Counted from the first letter of the stretch, positions 1 through 12,148 are shown. The stretch: DNA of 64,000 nucleotides from Stratiolaelaps scimitus (GCA_019614645.1 JABWDB010000021.1:992001-1056000), one strand, 5' to 3'. Notes: generated from the sequence alone by a model not told the origin. Translations and numbers: made by a program.

Positions 1-3000
1 AGACTGATGTTGAACCAGAGATTTTCCAAATGCATTGTTTTCTGGTGGCCTGAATTGGTACCACGCAGTATTTTTGGTAAGCCAATGCTATTATAGTTAT
101 ATATGTGTAACTTATTCTATATAAAGACGGTCAACGATAGGGAGTTCAACGTTACGTCCATACATTCAGCCAAGCCTTTAATGTGGAGCAGATTACACGC
201 GAAGACGTTCAGCGGCGGCGGCGGTGGAAGTGTCGATGGAAGTGACACGATGATGATGTGAGAGGAGACGGGACAGAGGGGGAGAAATAGCAGAGAAGGG
301 ACGAGTGACACCCCCGATGTAGCAGCAGAATGAGCATGTGCAATGCTGAGAATATATTCTATGAATACCCCAAGTCAGAGCAGACAGCAGGATGTGCCGC
401 TTTCAGCAATGCACAACGAAACCTTCTCCACCTATAGGACCACACAAGACTCCCAATATGTCCATAGGTTCTCCACCTTTTCCTCGTTGCTCTGCTTTCC
501 TTCGTGGCTAGCGAATATGAAGGGCCAATAGCGTCGTCCAGCAACTCTCCAGCTTCAAGATCGTCAGATCAGACATCTGATGACTGAGATCAGATGGTAG
601 TCTGTCTACCTGATGGGAGCAGCTTGGTTGGTTAGCGTGGCGGAAGCCGACTATCGGGTCCGGGGAAGAGGTGTAGGAATCGAATTCCTCATTCCAATCG
701 ACTTATCATAGTTCCTGCCCGTTCGTTCTCCGCTTACGCGATGCCGGCATACCCAGAATAGAGAGGCAGGCCGACGAGCGAGTCGGTAGCGACGAGTAGA
801 GTGACGACGCCGCGGCCGCCGGCGCTGGCAGCCTGGCTCGTTCATCTAGATCCATATGACTTCCTGATTATGGGAAATCCGCACGAACCGTCTTGCATTC
901 ATTGGCGAGTCCGACCCATTCCCCCATAGCTCTTTCTCTCTCACTGTCCCGCAATCTAACTCCCTGTCTCTTGCCCTATTTCTCGCGTTCACTGTGTATG
1001 TATATTATCTGTCCGTCCAGCCATATATCGTCTCAATCTATCTGTCTAAATCAGGCAAACATACTGAAGAGGTGTTTCGCTCCAAGATGCGAGCAAGCAA
1101 GTTCCTGGCCAGGAGCTCGTGGCCTCTCCGCTCTCGAACTCCCAGGGTCCCGAGTTCGTTGCGGGTGGATCTGATCCGCTCGTGCATGCTGGGCTTTTCC
1201 GATAAAATGTCCGAGAATCCAGTTCGCATCGGTGCGTTGCTTCAGCTCATCACGTCTCCGCTTGGTTGCCGATGAAGAGCGCCGGTGCCGCGGAACAGTG
1301 AAAAGATGCATCAAGTGGACGGATGAACAATATTACTCGTTTCTGATTTCCCGAGTAGGCAACTCGCTTTAGTTAGTAGGATAGCGATAGGGAAGATAGC
1401 GATACACAGCTTTATTACATAGCAGATAATACGTCAGTTTGATATCCGTTTCTTTCTGGCTTACTGCCTCATATGTGTCTCGGCTGTACTAGAATACAGT
1501 GGTAACTGTCACCCAGGGGGGCGAGAGAGAGCTAGAATTCGTAGATCGGGATTGTAGCAATGACTTCAGATGCTGCCAATGTCAAGAATACATACATAGA
1601 CGTTAATGCGTACGCACGCCTAATTTAGAAACGGTAATTTGAATATGCGCAGGATAACACCAACGCGTAGTGTCCACATATAAACGTACAGGATGCTGAA
1701 AAGTATACCTTGTAAAAAACTGGAAACACGTCCACCAAACGTACCCCAAGACATATTTTCTTCAGGGTCTTAGTCTAATTTAATTTTCTTAAAGGAACAT
1801 TGTGTAGAGAGGGCGACAATTGTACAGATTGAACGTGAAATACATCTGCGACCACCCTCCTCTATTTATTCTTAATAGAATATCTAGGAAAAGGAGACCC
1901 CACTCATTTGTGTAAGATATATATTTTTACCTTTTTTTTTTAGAGGAGGATATATACTTTTACCTTTTTTTTCCTCTGCTGAGAGTGTATCTCTTCCCCA
2001 GAGTCGGCACGCTTGGCATTACTTTACCTGGCATATATTTTTACCTAATTTAATGTAGATGATCATATACAATATGCGTACACGTAAGTAGTGAAAAAAA
2101 GTGAATAAGGTGAAAATAATGACGAAAAGGCAAATGGTTGATTGAGAAAATGTTAGATATTGGTTAATGTCCATGGGTTGAAATACCCTAGCTGCGGATG
2201 GTACCAACGTGAACATTTGCGATTCAATTAAATCTTTCATCCAATTACCTCAATAGTAGGCAAAATGAATAGCGTAAATGGACAATGAGTAGAAACGAAT
2301 TTACTTAGTACTTCTATGGATTAGCCAAGGACACGATACCTTTATTTAATTGCAGTGCAGTTAGCACGCCATTCTTCATGCTATAACAAAATAAGTCTAA
2401 ATTTCTCTTGAAGTCTCAGCACGAATTTCACCTTCATTGATAAAGGGCCTCCAAAAGCATTTTAGTGATCTCGTTCATTTTTTTTGGATCGCTGAGCTTA
2501 CCCTTTACGAAGGGCGTCCACTTCATCTCAGCTAGTCACAGTCGCCAAGGATCTCGTTCCTTCTCTTGCGGTACCAGGTTAGTTCAAAGATTGTGACGCA
2601 AGGCTTTTCTGATCGAGTTGACGGGACAACAACGACATGCGAGGTTGATTGTGACGCTCGTGGCTGTGACCACGACCTATGGCGCGTCACATACCGACGT
2701 GTGTTTGCATGCTCGAGGCAACGAGCGACGAGACGACGGCAGCCCACACGCCACTGTCCACATAGTGTGCTTCCACAACCGCAGTGGCAATAGCAGCTGG
2801 AGCACGGTATACGTTCGTTTTTCGCTAACCATCGTTGGCCGATCTAAAACTTGGCGCGGCAGGGCCTTCGAACGACCTGGTCTCACCGTTGGTATCTACA
2901 GGTGGGAGCTGGTCTTCACAGCAGCACTTTAGTCCCTGTCTGTTCTCAGTTCCTCTCATTCGAATTTTAGCGGGCTCGAGTTGCTCCAGGGCTAACTGAA

Positions 3001-3002
3001 CG
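1..3002. other. Upstream non-coding region of the FN3 receptor gene
   Basis: No exon is recognised here. The stretch mixes moderately GC-rich DNA (about 600-1300 and 2500-2950) with AT-rich DNA (1340-2480). At 1918-2050 the motif ATATAT-TTTTACCT recurs three times next to T runs, and resembles the TTTACCTTTACC tail of the SINEs found elsewhere in the window. An open frame of 104 codons at 2618-2932 (+) overlaps open frames on both strands in a GC-rich patch, has no recognisable domain and is not called. Promoter and 5' UTR of the receptor gene are expected in or near this part, but I see no clear TATA or initiator that would fix the start. Confidence 0.5.
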
Positions 3003-3117
3003 ATGAGAGTATTTCGTTTCTATAATATACGGCTGTTGGTGGCGATGATGATAGCAGTCATGGCAGTAGTCGTGTGGTGCCAGCAGGAACTAACTGGATA
3101 TCCTCATAGCCACGGGC
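3003..3117 (+). CDS. Candidate first coding exon of the FN3 receptor: signal peptide
   Basis: An ATG at 3003 opens 38 codons: a short basic start (MRVFRFYNIR), a hydrophobic core (LLVAMMIAVMAVVVW) and then C-QQELTGYPHSHG. This looks like a signal peptide cut near residues 26-27. The frame reaches a good donor (GGGC|GTAAGC) at 3117/3118 in phase 1. That phase matches two downstream acceptors: 3737/3738, which follows a long pyrimidine tract and ends CTCAAG, and 9160/9161, where the first FN3 domain begins. In this model the pyrimidine-rich start of the alternative exon at 3662 is simply the acceptor tract. The exon is too short to stand out as an ORF; the call rests on hydrophobicity, donor and phase. 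It could be chance, and transcript data would settle it. Confidence 0.42.
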
Positions 3118-3661
3118 GTAAGCTCAGATGACGCAGTCACGCGCACACCAGCCAAGAGGGTGCAGGCAGCCAGCAAGTCAGCCGCAGTGGGCCAAGTCTC
3201 ATTGTCACAGCACTTCGCTCTCTTTCCAACCGCCATCAGCCATCCGCCAGCCCATCTGACTTGGTGGTGGTGGTGGTCGACGCCAACAACAACAACGTCG
3301 TTCCGACCACCACCGGGAATGTTTGCAAGGCATAAGCAGCTCGGAAAGCCGAGGAAACGAGCCAGTTTGACCATCTCTTCTATGGACCCGGCCTAGGTTC
3401 AACGCAGCCTCGCTTGGTGGCCTGTGTCCAACCGGAGGAGCCCGCTTGTTCGCGCTCTCCTGCTCCTGTGAGATATTTCGCCGCGGGCGTAGAGACACTG
3501 GCTGGGAATTAATCGGGCATTCGACGAGCGTTCGTCTCCGCTACCAAGAGCCACTACTATACTAGTTTTCCCTACGGCCGGTTATGGCCTATCCTGCCCC
3601 GCCGCTATGGCCCGGGCACCTCTAGCAATCGATCAGCGACTAGAGACGAGATCACCAAGAC

Positions 3662-3812
3662 ATGCAGCACAAGATACAGCTGCGCTGCTTTTGTAGCTTT
3701 TTGCTGCTGGTGTTCTTCTTTTTTTTGCTACCTCAAGTCGTTTCCATGCCTTACCTTAGCACGCACATGCCTTTACACCAAGGAACCTTCGCTGGGCAGG
3801 CCTATGGATTTG
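3662..3812 (+). CDS. Alternative first exon (signal peptide) or, from 3738, second exon of the FN3 receptor
   Basis: Starting at ATG 3662, 50 codons encode MQHKIQLR, a strongly hydrophobic run (CFCSFLLLVFFFFLLP), QVVS and a short linker ending GTFAGQAYGF, then a strong donor G|GTAAGT at 3812/3813 in phase 1. Joined to the acceptor at 9161 the split codon becomes Val and the frame continues directly into the first FN3 domain (VPPKINQVH). The Phe/Leu run is encoded by a pyrimidine tract that also makes a good acceptor at 3737/3738. So either this is a true signal-peptide exon with its own promoter, or only 3738-3812 is exonic and follows the 3003-3117 exon. Both versions keep frame. The donor and linker part (3738-3812) is the best supported. 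Confidence 0.5.
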
Positions 3813-4571
3813 GTAAGTAGCTGAATCGGTTCCTGTACCCACTTGGTCACGGCGTTAGCCCGCCGGCACCTTGGTCTAAGATCCAGGCTAGGCATTCTCC
3901 TTTCGTTGCTTCTTGGTGGTTCTCTGCTTTATTGGTCAATAAGACAAGAGCACAAGAGGGGACTCGTGGCGCACACGTACGTCCGGAGGTGTAAAGAAGT
4001 AGGAAAGAAATCACTTGTAATCGGACGGCACCCAACCTAACCCAACTCGTCCCTAGTCTGACATCGTAGCCAGAACAGTGACAGCAAAGCACTAGCAGCG
4101 GTGACTGCAGCAGCGGCTGGCTAAGCTCTGTCGCCACTCGATCGGTAGAGACGACCGGGGGCTGGCTAAGAGTGCGAGCATGTGTGTCTGCACATCGACT
4201 TGAAATTGGCTCTGCCTTGACTCGTACTGCCAGAGAGACTTCGCTTTGACTGCTCGTCGGGTAATGAGGGGCGTGAGGCGGTGAAGAAGCTAACCTCTCT
4301 CTCTCTCGCACTCTCTATCCTTATGCTTCAGTCACACGCAGAACCGTCCCGTTCCGTCGTTCGTAGCAGAAGTAGCAAACGGTCCGACGGTCTTCTTCTT
4401 CGTCCTGCTCCTGCAACCGTCCGCCGCAGGTTCTGTACGATCGCAGCGGTAGGGGCGGTGGAACAAGCCAAGACGGGTGAGTGGCACTAAAGTGGCATTG
4501 GCCGTCCACTCGGAGGCAGGTAGGCAGGCACCCCTGCCCGGCCTGCCACGGCCGGCTCACGCGACATCAGT

Positions 4572-4609
4572 GGAACGGCAATCGGGAACGGCAATCGGGA
4601 ACGGCACGG
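4572..4609. repeat. Three-copy 13-bp tandem repeat
   Basis: The motif GGAACGGCAATCG occurs twice and is followed by a third, diverged copy (GGAACGGCACGG). It is GC-rich and lies in the intron of the receptor gene. No function is evident. Confidence 0.8.
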
Positions 4610-5500
4610 GCGGCTGTTCCGCCACACAGCTGCAGCAAGTGCGAAGGGTTCGTCCTTGGCGCGATCTAGTTCCCACGTTCGTTCTCTCATCGCACCGCAG
4701 CAGCGGCTGCGCCAGTTCCAGGAGGAAAAGCGGTAGTCGTAATAGTGGTGCCTGAATCGGCTAGTTGTAGCGGTAGCTGTCCCTCCGTACACGTACTCAT
4801 TCGTCGCCGTCGTCTCCCACATCCTTCGCTCTTGGCTCCTCTAGCTGTAGCTTGGAGGTTCCGTAGCGTGCCGTTCTTGGCCTGCTGACGAATGGGAAGC
4901 GCTTTATCGTCTCAGTCCCGCAAGAAAAAGTGGCAACGAAGAGACCCGAAGAAACTCGCTCACTGTCACTGTCACTGCCCGCTCTTTCCCTTGTGGTCTA
5001 ACCCTCGTGGCTGTTGAGGCTGACGGCGGGCACCCACTCAACGACCCAATTGCGCGCATGTGCGTGTGTGGATAGTTTGGATGGAATCTCGTCTGTGTGT
5101 CATGATCACCGTGTACAAGAACGAATGAGAACCAAACACAAATAGTGAAGAGAAAAATAAGAACGAAGTATGGCAGACGCCCATAGAGCCATCCCGTTAA
5201 CCATACGTCTAGCACACGTGTACAGCTGCAGTGAATACATATGGATATACACGTATTATACAATCGAGTCACAAATCTTTCTAGCAACCCTCTGCTACAA
5301 AATTACGATACCTTGACAACACACCTGGTGTCCTTTGCTAGGCGTAAGACCCTTGTATACCGTTTGTCTTTAAAGATCAATAAAGTGAATGAAACTATTA
5401 AATGTAAATATACCATTTACCATAATACGCATTACCTGCGTTAATATCATTTCCCATCTCTTCCCAGCTTTCTCTAAAATACTATCGCTTACTATAATAG

Positions 5501-5567
5501 GTATTAAGTAATTGTGAAATTGCTGCTCCTTCAATACACAAATAAAGCTTTACCTTTACCTTTATCT
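5501..5567 (+). repeat. Truncated SINE 3' end
   Basis: The stretch ATTGTGAAATTGCTGCTCCT, then CAATACACAAATAAAGC and TTTACCTTTACC, matches the 3' part of the tRNA-headed SINEs at 25247-25355 and 29761-29900 (shared CTCCTT..AATAAA..GCTTTACC). The tRNA-like head is absent, so this is a 5'-truncated or decayed copy. Confidence 0.6.
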
Positions 5568-7208
5568 GTACTAAAAATAATTGTCAAAGTATAAGGGTGC
5601 TATTTCGGAGATCCGACAACATCGATGAAGCCCCCGTCGAACGTCAAGAGGCTACAGAGCAGAGACGTTATCCACTTCGAGAAGAGAAGCGTCTTGTGTT
5701 TTGCCTTGTTCTCTGCGTACGTTCGCGGTTCTTTCCGCTCTTGTACAGGCCGGCACCTTTCACCACCAGTACAACAGCTACAGCTACTGCTATAGTTTCA
5801 CCATCTTCTTACCCTTCTATTGCCATCCCTCGCACTTCTCTGTCAGAGTCACCTCGAACAACGAAACAGCTCCTGCACTCCCAGGCCATCCCCGACAGCC
5901 CGCACGCTCGCTCGCCGCGCTTCAGTCACCAAACGCTACTCCGTTTCCCTTCCTGTCGTCGTTGCTGCTGCTGCCGGCGTCCGCTCTGTGAAAGAATGAG
6001 AGACGGTAGCAGCAGCAGCCACCGCCGCCGCATCCTGGAGAACAGGAGGACGAAGGCCTAGAAAACGGGCGCTCCGGGACCGTGCCGGCACATACCCCTT
6101 GTCGTCAGTGTCAGCTGTGTGGCGATTGTGGTTATGACCCAGGCGATATGGCGTGGAAAAAGAAGAAGAACCTTGAGAGTGCAGTATCGTGAAAGGGAGG
6201 AAGGGAGAGAAAAGCGAAGGGGAACATAACTGTAACATGGAGATGATACAGGGAGAACGCCAAGGAGGGATAAAGTCGATAGGGAACATGGAAAAAGGCG
6301 GAGAGATGAGAGGGAGGCAACTGCAGATAAAAAAAAGAGAACGAAGATTTCCTTGTCTTTCTGTCACCCCGCTCCTTCGCGTGAGGGATGGGGTGAGCGG
6401 TCGGGTGGTTGGTTGCGACGTCGGCAGAGCGACACCACTCGCTGACATCGTGTGCTGTCTGCCTTCTACTCACATGTTCCTTTATCCCACATGCGCGCGC
6501 CCTCAAACATACAGCCATACACATCCACATCCACACACCGTCATCACACCAATCGAGAGACAAGAGAGTCCGACGGGCATCCATTCCTCCGTCGCTAGCT
6601 GGTTTCTCGTACGAATGTGAGAGTATTCGCCCTAGTGTATTTGCTGCTACTGCTGCGACTACAACTCGGTCGTCGCGTCAGCGTGTTCTCCCACAATGCC
6701 CCAATGATCCTCAAGCACCCAACCCCCCGCTGACGGTGGGAGAGTGCCAGTGGCACTACTGAGAACCGCGAGCTAAAGGCGAGAACGAAGAAGTAAAAGA
6801 AGAAATCTGGCTTTGGCTGAGTCGTCATACGGTTAGGGCTGCAGTTAGCTTTCCGCCAACACAGCTGCAGCTGGGGAAGTGCACAGGAATCGGATATGAG
6901 GATATAACGAAAGGGCGAAACGGGAATGGGGGGCGCAGATGGGGGTTGGGGGTCCTGCAAGCGAAGCAGGGGAGAAACGAGAACAAAACGCTCGGAAGAG
7001 CCATCGACGGGAGCTGTCTTGAGATGTCAGCATGAGAGACGACATCTCGAAGCGGAGAGAAGACGAACTGAAACCTCTGACAATCAGGGCGACAACGACA
7101 ATCGGCACGGCCAGTCAACCAGTCGCATCTCACATGCATTGCCAGACACAATACACGGGCAGGGAGACAGACTGACAGACAGACAAACGCAGCTATACTC
7201 ATACCCGG

Positions 7209-7209
7209 A

Positions 7210-7252
<43 letters not shown>

Positions 7253-7272
7253 TATATGTATATATATATATA
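7209..7272. repeat. (AT)n microsatellite
   Basis: An almost pure alternating AT run, interrupted by CATATATGTA. It makes Tyr/Ile-repeat open frames on both strands that are not genes. Confidence 0.9.
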
Positions 7273-8414
7273 AACGCGCGCTAAACACTTAAACACGAGT
7301 TCGATGGCAGACAGACAGACCGAGAAGCAAGCAGGCACAGAGAGAGCGAGAAGGGCCATTGGCAGGGGAGAATGCCCCCTCAGAAAAAGGCAGAATGGGC
7401 AAAGACGAAGAACAGAATAATGCATCGGGGAACATCGGACATCAACGAATAATGAGCTAGATAAATAGGTCAATAGATACCAAGCAAGTTAAATAGATAA
7501 AAATGTTTAGATCGATGGTATTCTAGTTTGTTTGTTTTATGGCCATGATGAAGACAGTTGGTATGGATATTTCGTTGAAACTACAACTTATCCAACTGCA
7601 TAAGTAGGGGGAGATATGTACGTACGACATAGAAATACTCGATAGGAGTTAAAGTAACGTGACTCATACTTTGAGCTGCGCAGGTTTCTAAAGAGTCACT
7701 CAAAGTGTGTATGGTATCATCAAAGTACGTTTAAAAAAGCGATACGGTTGACATTGATTACGATGTCGAACTTATGTAATCAATTTCAGTATTTTTAGCT
7801 CAAGTTGAGAGTGGTCGCAGGCTGCTCATAGGTCCATGTAAGTGCTCAATTTGTATTTAGTAGCAACATTAGATACTCATGACGCTGATCCGTTTCGCAA
7901 ACATACCATATTGAGACAAGTTAATCTTGAGTTTTATTTTATATATATATATATGTGACGTAGTGTGGTTACCAAGACACATATACCTATTCAACATGAG
8001 TGATTAAATCACGAAAGTATATATAATATATATTACTCAAGTTGTTAATATAGTGGTTGCACAGGGTAACGCCGTACGTATTATGATAAGCAAGTGCAGA
8101 AAAAGCTAAGGGACGACCTCCAAAGTCTGTCACGAGCGATCTAAGGAAGAAGAAGAAGAAGGAGGATGAGGGTCAGAAGGCGAATGATGAGTGAAACCAA
8201 AGCAAGAATGCGATGATCAGGAGGTGCCAGGCGTCTCAGTAGTGTGCCCGACACTCACTAGTGTGTGTCTGTGACAAAAGAAGGATAGATCAGGGTTAGT
8301 TAGGTATAGTGTGAGCGTGTGCTCAGCGAAAAGAAGGCGTGGCTGGCTGTCTATCTGTCCATTGTCGCGCCACGAAAGGAAGAAACGAGCGGGGCATCAG
8401 GGGAGGACGGGTGA

Positions 8415-8434
8415 GTGGATGGATGGATGGATGG
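8415..8434. repeat. (GGAT)n microsatellite
   Basis: About five GGAT tetranucleotides in a row inside the receptor intron. Confidence 0.85.
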
Positions 8435-9160
8435 TTTGGCGACAGACGAGAACAATAGGGCGGCAGGGTAGCTGGTAGGGGGCACAATTTACTCAAAAAC
8501 CTCCATCTCAAATATCCAATACTCAATAACTCAGAACTTTTCAGCGTCGTTGCGCCCGTAGAGACTCTTTAAAGTAAAAGAACATAGCTGTATCTAATGT
8601 CGCATGCTATTCAAGTTTAAAAATATCATCATTCTGTCCATATCCAAAGGCTGCATGTAGATTATATGCCACAAGTGCCGTACGGACTTTAATAATAGGT
8701 GATCACCAGAAAAATACGATTGAAAATTGATAAACATCTGTAATAGTGAATCTGAGGATTTCCAATGAAACCTTGCGTTACGTGAATTTAAAAATGTTAT
8801 ATTGAAAATCCATTTTGTATTTTAAAAACACATAAAAAACATTTGCACTCAAAAAGTCATTTCATTTCTATGGCGATCTTTCCTCCGTTATTTGGATCGA
8901 ATTTCTATGCTACTTCCAGAGTTCCGTCCAGAAACCCCAGAGTACCTAGAACATATATACATACTTCTAGATTATACTCACTAGAAAAAATATCACTTGC
9001 TATATAACATTAAAATACTGTATGTCCAGTATGGTATACTTGGCTGCGAAGGCCAAGTGTGATACAAAGTAAATGATACAACGATCCACTAAATCATGCA
9101 TTGTATTTTATTGTTGTTTCTGTTATCACGGTTATGCTGCTGTCGTTCCTCTGTATCCAG

Positions 9161-9396
9161 TTCCTCCAAAGATCAACCAGGTGCACCTTTTGGCTACAAC
9201 CAATAACACTCTTGTGTTCGCGTGGCAACGGCCACCGCGCAACAATGGCGCCTCCATCTCGCAGTATAACTTCGAACTGTTGCACGATCAGCAACTGCAC
9301 GAGAACCGGACGATGGCAGCCAACGAGAACAGCACGAGATCCAACTACATGTTCGTTTACGTGGCTCTTACGCCTGGCGATTCGTATGCTTTTCAG
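9161..9396 (+). CDS. FN3 receptor exon: first part of FN3 domain 1
   Basis: The exon follows the acceptor CTGTATCCAG and, after two bases completing a Val codon, reads PPKINQVHLL..NNTLVFAWQRP (strands A-B with the core Trp), NNGASISQYNFEL (strand C with the conserved Tyr) and ..YVALTPGDSYAFQ, the classic L-x-P-G-x-x-Y turn of FN3 domains. Predicted N-glycosylation sites NRT and NST fit an extracellular location. The donor is CAG|GTACCT at 9396/9397, phase 0, and the next exon completes the domain. I recognise the fold, not the ortholog. The paired cysteines in the next exon suggest a receptor tyrosine phosphatase, but sidekick-like or other FN3 adhesion receptors are possible. The ATG upstream of the acceptor (9073) is not a likely start. 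Confidence 0.85.
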
Positions 9397-9644
9397 GTAC
9401 CTATTAGTTAATGTACTCAAATAATATCATTTGTTTGTTGTCATTGTGCCACGATATGAGTACACTACGGGGTATTATCATACAGTTGTCGATGAATGCA
9501 AATAAAATGTAAATATAAAAAATTAGTACTTTCCTACGTTCTGCAACGCACGTATTGGGTAACTCGGTATTCGTAAATGTTGTAAATGCTAAGGGCACAA
9601 CCACGCCGTATTATTATATTGAAAAATGTTTTTTTTTCTCCCAG

Positions 9645-9714
9645 GTACGAGCTTGCAATGCGATCGGCTGTGGAAACTGGTCTGACCAGCTTGAAGCCAA
9701 CACATCAGACGGAA
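9645..9714 (+). CDS. FN3 receptor exon: end of FN3 domain 1
   Basis: A 70-bp exon preceded by a long T run and CCCAG. It reads VRACNAIGCGNWSDQ then LEANTSDG in phase 0 from the previous exon and ends at a consensus donor A|GTAAGT in phase 1. It supplies strands F-G of the FN3 domain (V-R-A-C-N is the usual V-x-A-x-N strand F). The Cys pair C-x5-C recurs in FN3 domain 2 (C-x7-C), so the two domains share an unusual F-G disulfide or paired-Cys feature. Together with 9161-9396 it forms a class 1-1 module, the symmetrical phase typical of shuffled extracellular domains. Confidence 0.85.
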
Positions 9715-11221
9715 GTAAGTTGATACACGAGCATGTACATAATACATCTCTTGCTGTCCCACTCACTCGCTGTCAGTAGAGCGGAAGCAGGTTGTTAGAG
9801 ATAACGAATATAACAGGGTTCTTAGGAGACGAACTAACAACCGACAGATGACTCTGATAACCTGATAAGCAGCGTCTACATGGAAGGAATGGAAGACACG
9901 TCTTCGTCGAAGATTCATATCAGCTCTATTGTGGATATATATATATATGTTGTAGTAGGGAACCAAAAAGGGATATTCCAAAAATTACTCATACGTTCTT
10001 AGTGGTCAAAACAGTATTCTAGAAAAGTTAACTCGTTCGTATACTATTTTTATGGGTCTAAATTAAAATGGTTTGTGTAGAGGCATTTTCATATGTATCC
10101 TAACCATACTAATAACTTTAAGAATCAAAAGTTGATATAATTTTAATCTTTATAATTGACATTTATTGGAAACTTTGTTGGTGATCAATTGACCGGACTA
10201 TCTGACCCACTTAGCCCTTATTATTCTCCACTGCTTCAAGGTAGGAAATCGATAGTGCTCCATTGGCTCATTGTGGCCATAACAGTAGCAGCCACAGCCG
10301 TATTTCCACGTTGTACGAACTAACGCAATCCGCTATTTGTCTATAATATGTACCTGTAATGTATAATCAATAGCAGATAAAAGTCAAGACGAACTGAGAC
10401 GATCGTAATTTGAATAGGCCATATTATCAGACCATCCCAAAGGCTGTTATCTCAATTTATATTTATAACTTAGCTTGGAGCACACAAAGGCATCCTGCTG
10501 GGTGCGTTTTATTGACAGTTTTTCTTATTTATAATTCAGTTGTTAAAATGGTGGCTGAATGCCAGCCTAGGTGGTATTTTGTATTCTTTTTATTTCTTTC
10601 TTATTTTGTTTACACGGCAATACATTTTATACGAGCTTCAACGTCCCTTCTTCCCCAATTTCAATTAAACTTTCTTTTGTTCGTACTCGCCTACTCCATT
10701 GTTTTCTGTCTTATGTCAATGTAGGTTTGTTTTGCCTTGACACTTGCCACTTGCACGCTGATGGGTTTAGTGTCTGCTTGTGTAATTCTTCCAACAGAAT
10801 TATTCTATCTCTGCCCCGGCAGCGTCACTGCTTTTATCAAAGTATCTAAGAGGTAGGTGTCGAAATCACTACAATCACTATCTCGTATTTGTATGGTTCC
10901 GTATCAATGTATTAACCATTCTGTATAAATTCATTCATAGAGATTCACTTGCCTGTTACTCGGTGCTGTGTATCGCACAAGTGGTCTCACCACTTTTGGT
11001 GCCTACCCAATATCAACCGCAGCAGTGTCACTCAGTCTTTCAACTTCGTGTTTTGCTACAGCGAAATTTCTCTCCACAACTACTCCAACCCTTCACCAAA
11101 CCGATTCAGTTTGGTTGTTCTACCTCAACAGTTTTCGGGCTGACTCTCAGCCAACATTTAACATCCACGGTGCCACTGCTTTCGGCATTGCTTCATAAGA
11201 CGGACCCCTTTTAAATGCAAA

Positions 11222-11304
11222 AGTGCAACGGTGGGAATCGAACCCGTGCACCTACGTGTCTCCCCCGATTGCAAGGCACACACTAATGCACCACCACGCC
11301 ACCG
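11222..11304 (-). repeat. tRNA-derived SINE or tRNA pseudogene
   Basis: The complement reads GTGGCGTGGTGGTGCATTAG (an A-box-like start of the type TGGCnnAGTGG) and, about 45 bp on, GGGTTCGATTCCCACC, a near-perfect B box with T-arm pairing. The anticodon region cannot be folded into a convincing cloverleaf by eye, and the outer stem is poor. I read it as a tRNA-derived SINE head rather than a working tRNA. It is on the opposite strand to, and differs in sequence from, the SINE family inside the 7.26 kb units. Confidence 0.55.
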
Positions 11305-12099
11305 GGTTCGACTTGGTTATTCTACCTAGTCGTGCCTATCCAACCACCTCTCGTTTATATTTACATACTCTAAGTTGGTGAATGGGCTACCAGCTTGGTC
11401 CTATGTTTCTTCCAGCTTCAACGTTTTGTCCGGACGTTTTGCTCAAGCATACGATACCAGTAACAAGATTCATCTAGTTTTTCTTCTCCATCTGTATTTA
11501 ACAACATTTCCTATTTCTTGTTTTCTACCGCTTTGTATATTCATGTATCAAATGCTTAAGTTAATCCTTTCCTTCCCCACTTCCACTTCCATTCTAAATT
11601 GTTGATACTATCGACATTTTCCGTTTTCCTTTATTTGATGTCTACATATGAATATTATGAAAGATTGTTCAAAAATTATCTATGAAAATGAACTGTATTT
11701 GACAGCATATCTCACGGACCACAACAAGTCTGGTCCACATTATTTCTAACTATCTGGATCTACTCCGTATTTCTTAAAAGAAGACGAACGTGACGTTTAT
11801 TTTTTAAAGTCCACAATCGGACGAAACGATTGTAACTGACAAAATTTCACGACACCTTACGTATGCCTATGTTGTCATATTTTATTTAACATCTATTATT
11901 GAGTTCACTTTCCGTACCGCCGTCGTTATAGTATTTACTCAGTACCTAGTTATAACCATTTATTGGCATATAAAAAATACGAAGACGAAATGTAAATGTA
12001 TCTTGCAAAGTGAAATTATTTTATTAGTCGCAATAATACTTTAATGAGTTTGCTGTCCGATTTGCAACAACAATCTGCAGAAGTTTCACAAGGTAACAC

Positions 12100-12136
12100 T
12101 AATACGTAAATATATACATATGTATATATGTATTAC
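12100..12136. repeat. Inverted repeat next to the FN3-2 acceptor
   Basis: TAATAC-GTA-AATATATACAT is followed directly by ATGTATATATGTATTA. The arms pair along their length except for a short bulge. The predicted RNA hairpin ends about 12 bases before the AG at 12147-12148, where branch point and pyrimidine tract are expected. Confidence 0.6.
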
Positions 12137-12148
12137 GTTTTTTTGCAG

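Larger units (their letters stand above)
3813..9160 (+). other. Intron of the FN3 receptor; GC-richer, simple-repeat-rich left half
   Basis: This stretch lies between the donor at 3813 and the acceptor at 9160 (CTGTATCCAG). No further coding exon is recognised. Many overlapping open frames of 100-170 codons occur on both strands at 3.8-7.5 kb, but they are Arg/Ser/Pro/His-rich, have no domains and sit on low-complexity DNA, so they are not called. Contents seen: a 13-bp tandem repeat (4572-4609), a SINE 3' end (5501-5567), an (AT)n block (7209-7272) and a GGAT run (8415-8434). From about 7.5 kb on it is AT-rich and featureless. Confidence 0.55.
9715..12148 (+). other. Intron between FN3 domains 1 and 2
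   Basis: It runs from donor GTAAGT at 9715 to acceptor TTTTTTTGCAG at 12148. It is AT-rich. Hydrophobic open frames at 10410-10849 (+) and Ser/Thr-rich ones at 10949-11605 have no recognisable domain and overlap each other in different frames, so they are not called. A tRNA-derived SINE lies on the minus strand at 11222-11304 and an inverted repeat abuts the acceptor. Confidence 0.6.

Noticed and set aside
3847..6960. Many overlapping 100-170 codon frames on both strands
   Set aside because: Low-complexity Arg/Ser/Pro/His-rich translations, no domains, several frames open at once in GC-rich DNA, no splice context linking them.
9073..9160. ATG at 9073 as start of the first FN3 exon
   Set aside because: The DNA before 9161 is a pyrimidine-rich acceptor (CTGTATCCAG), and the translation there looks like intron. 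A phase-matched signal-peptide exon exists upstream.
11222..11304. Functional tRNA gene
   Set aside because: A and B boxes are present but I could not draw a sound acceptor and anticodon stem; a SINE head or pseudogene is more likely.
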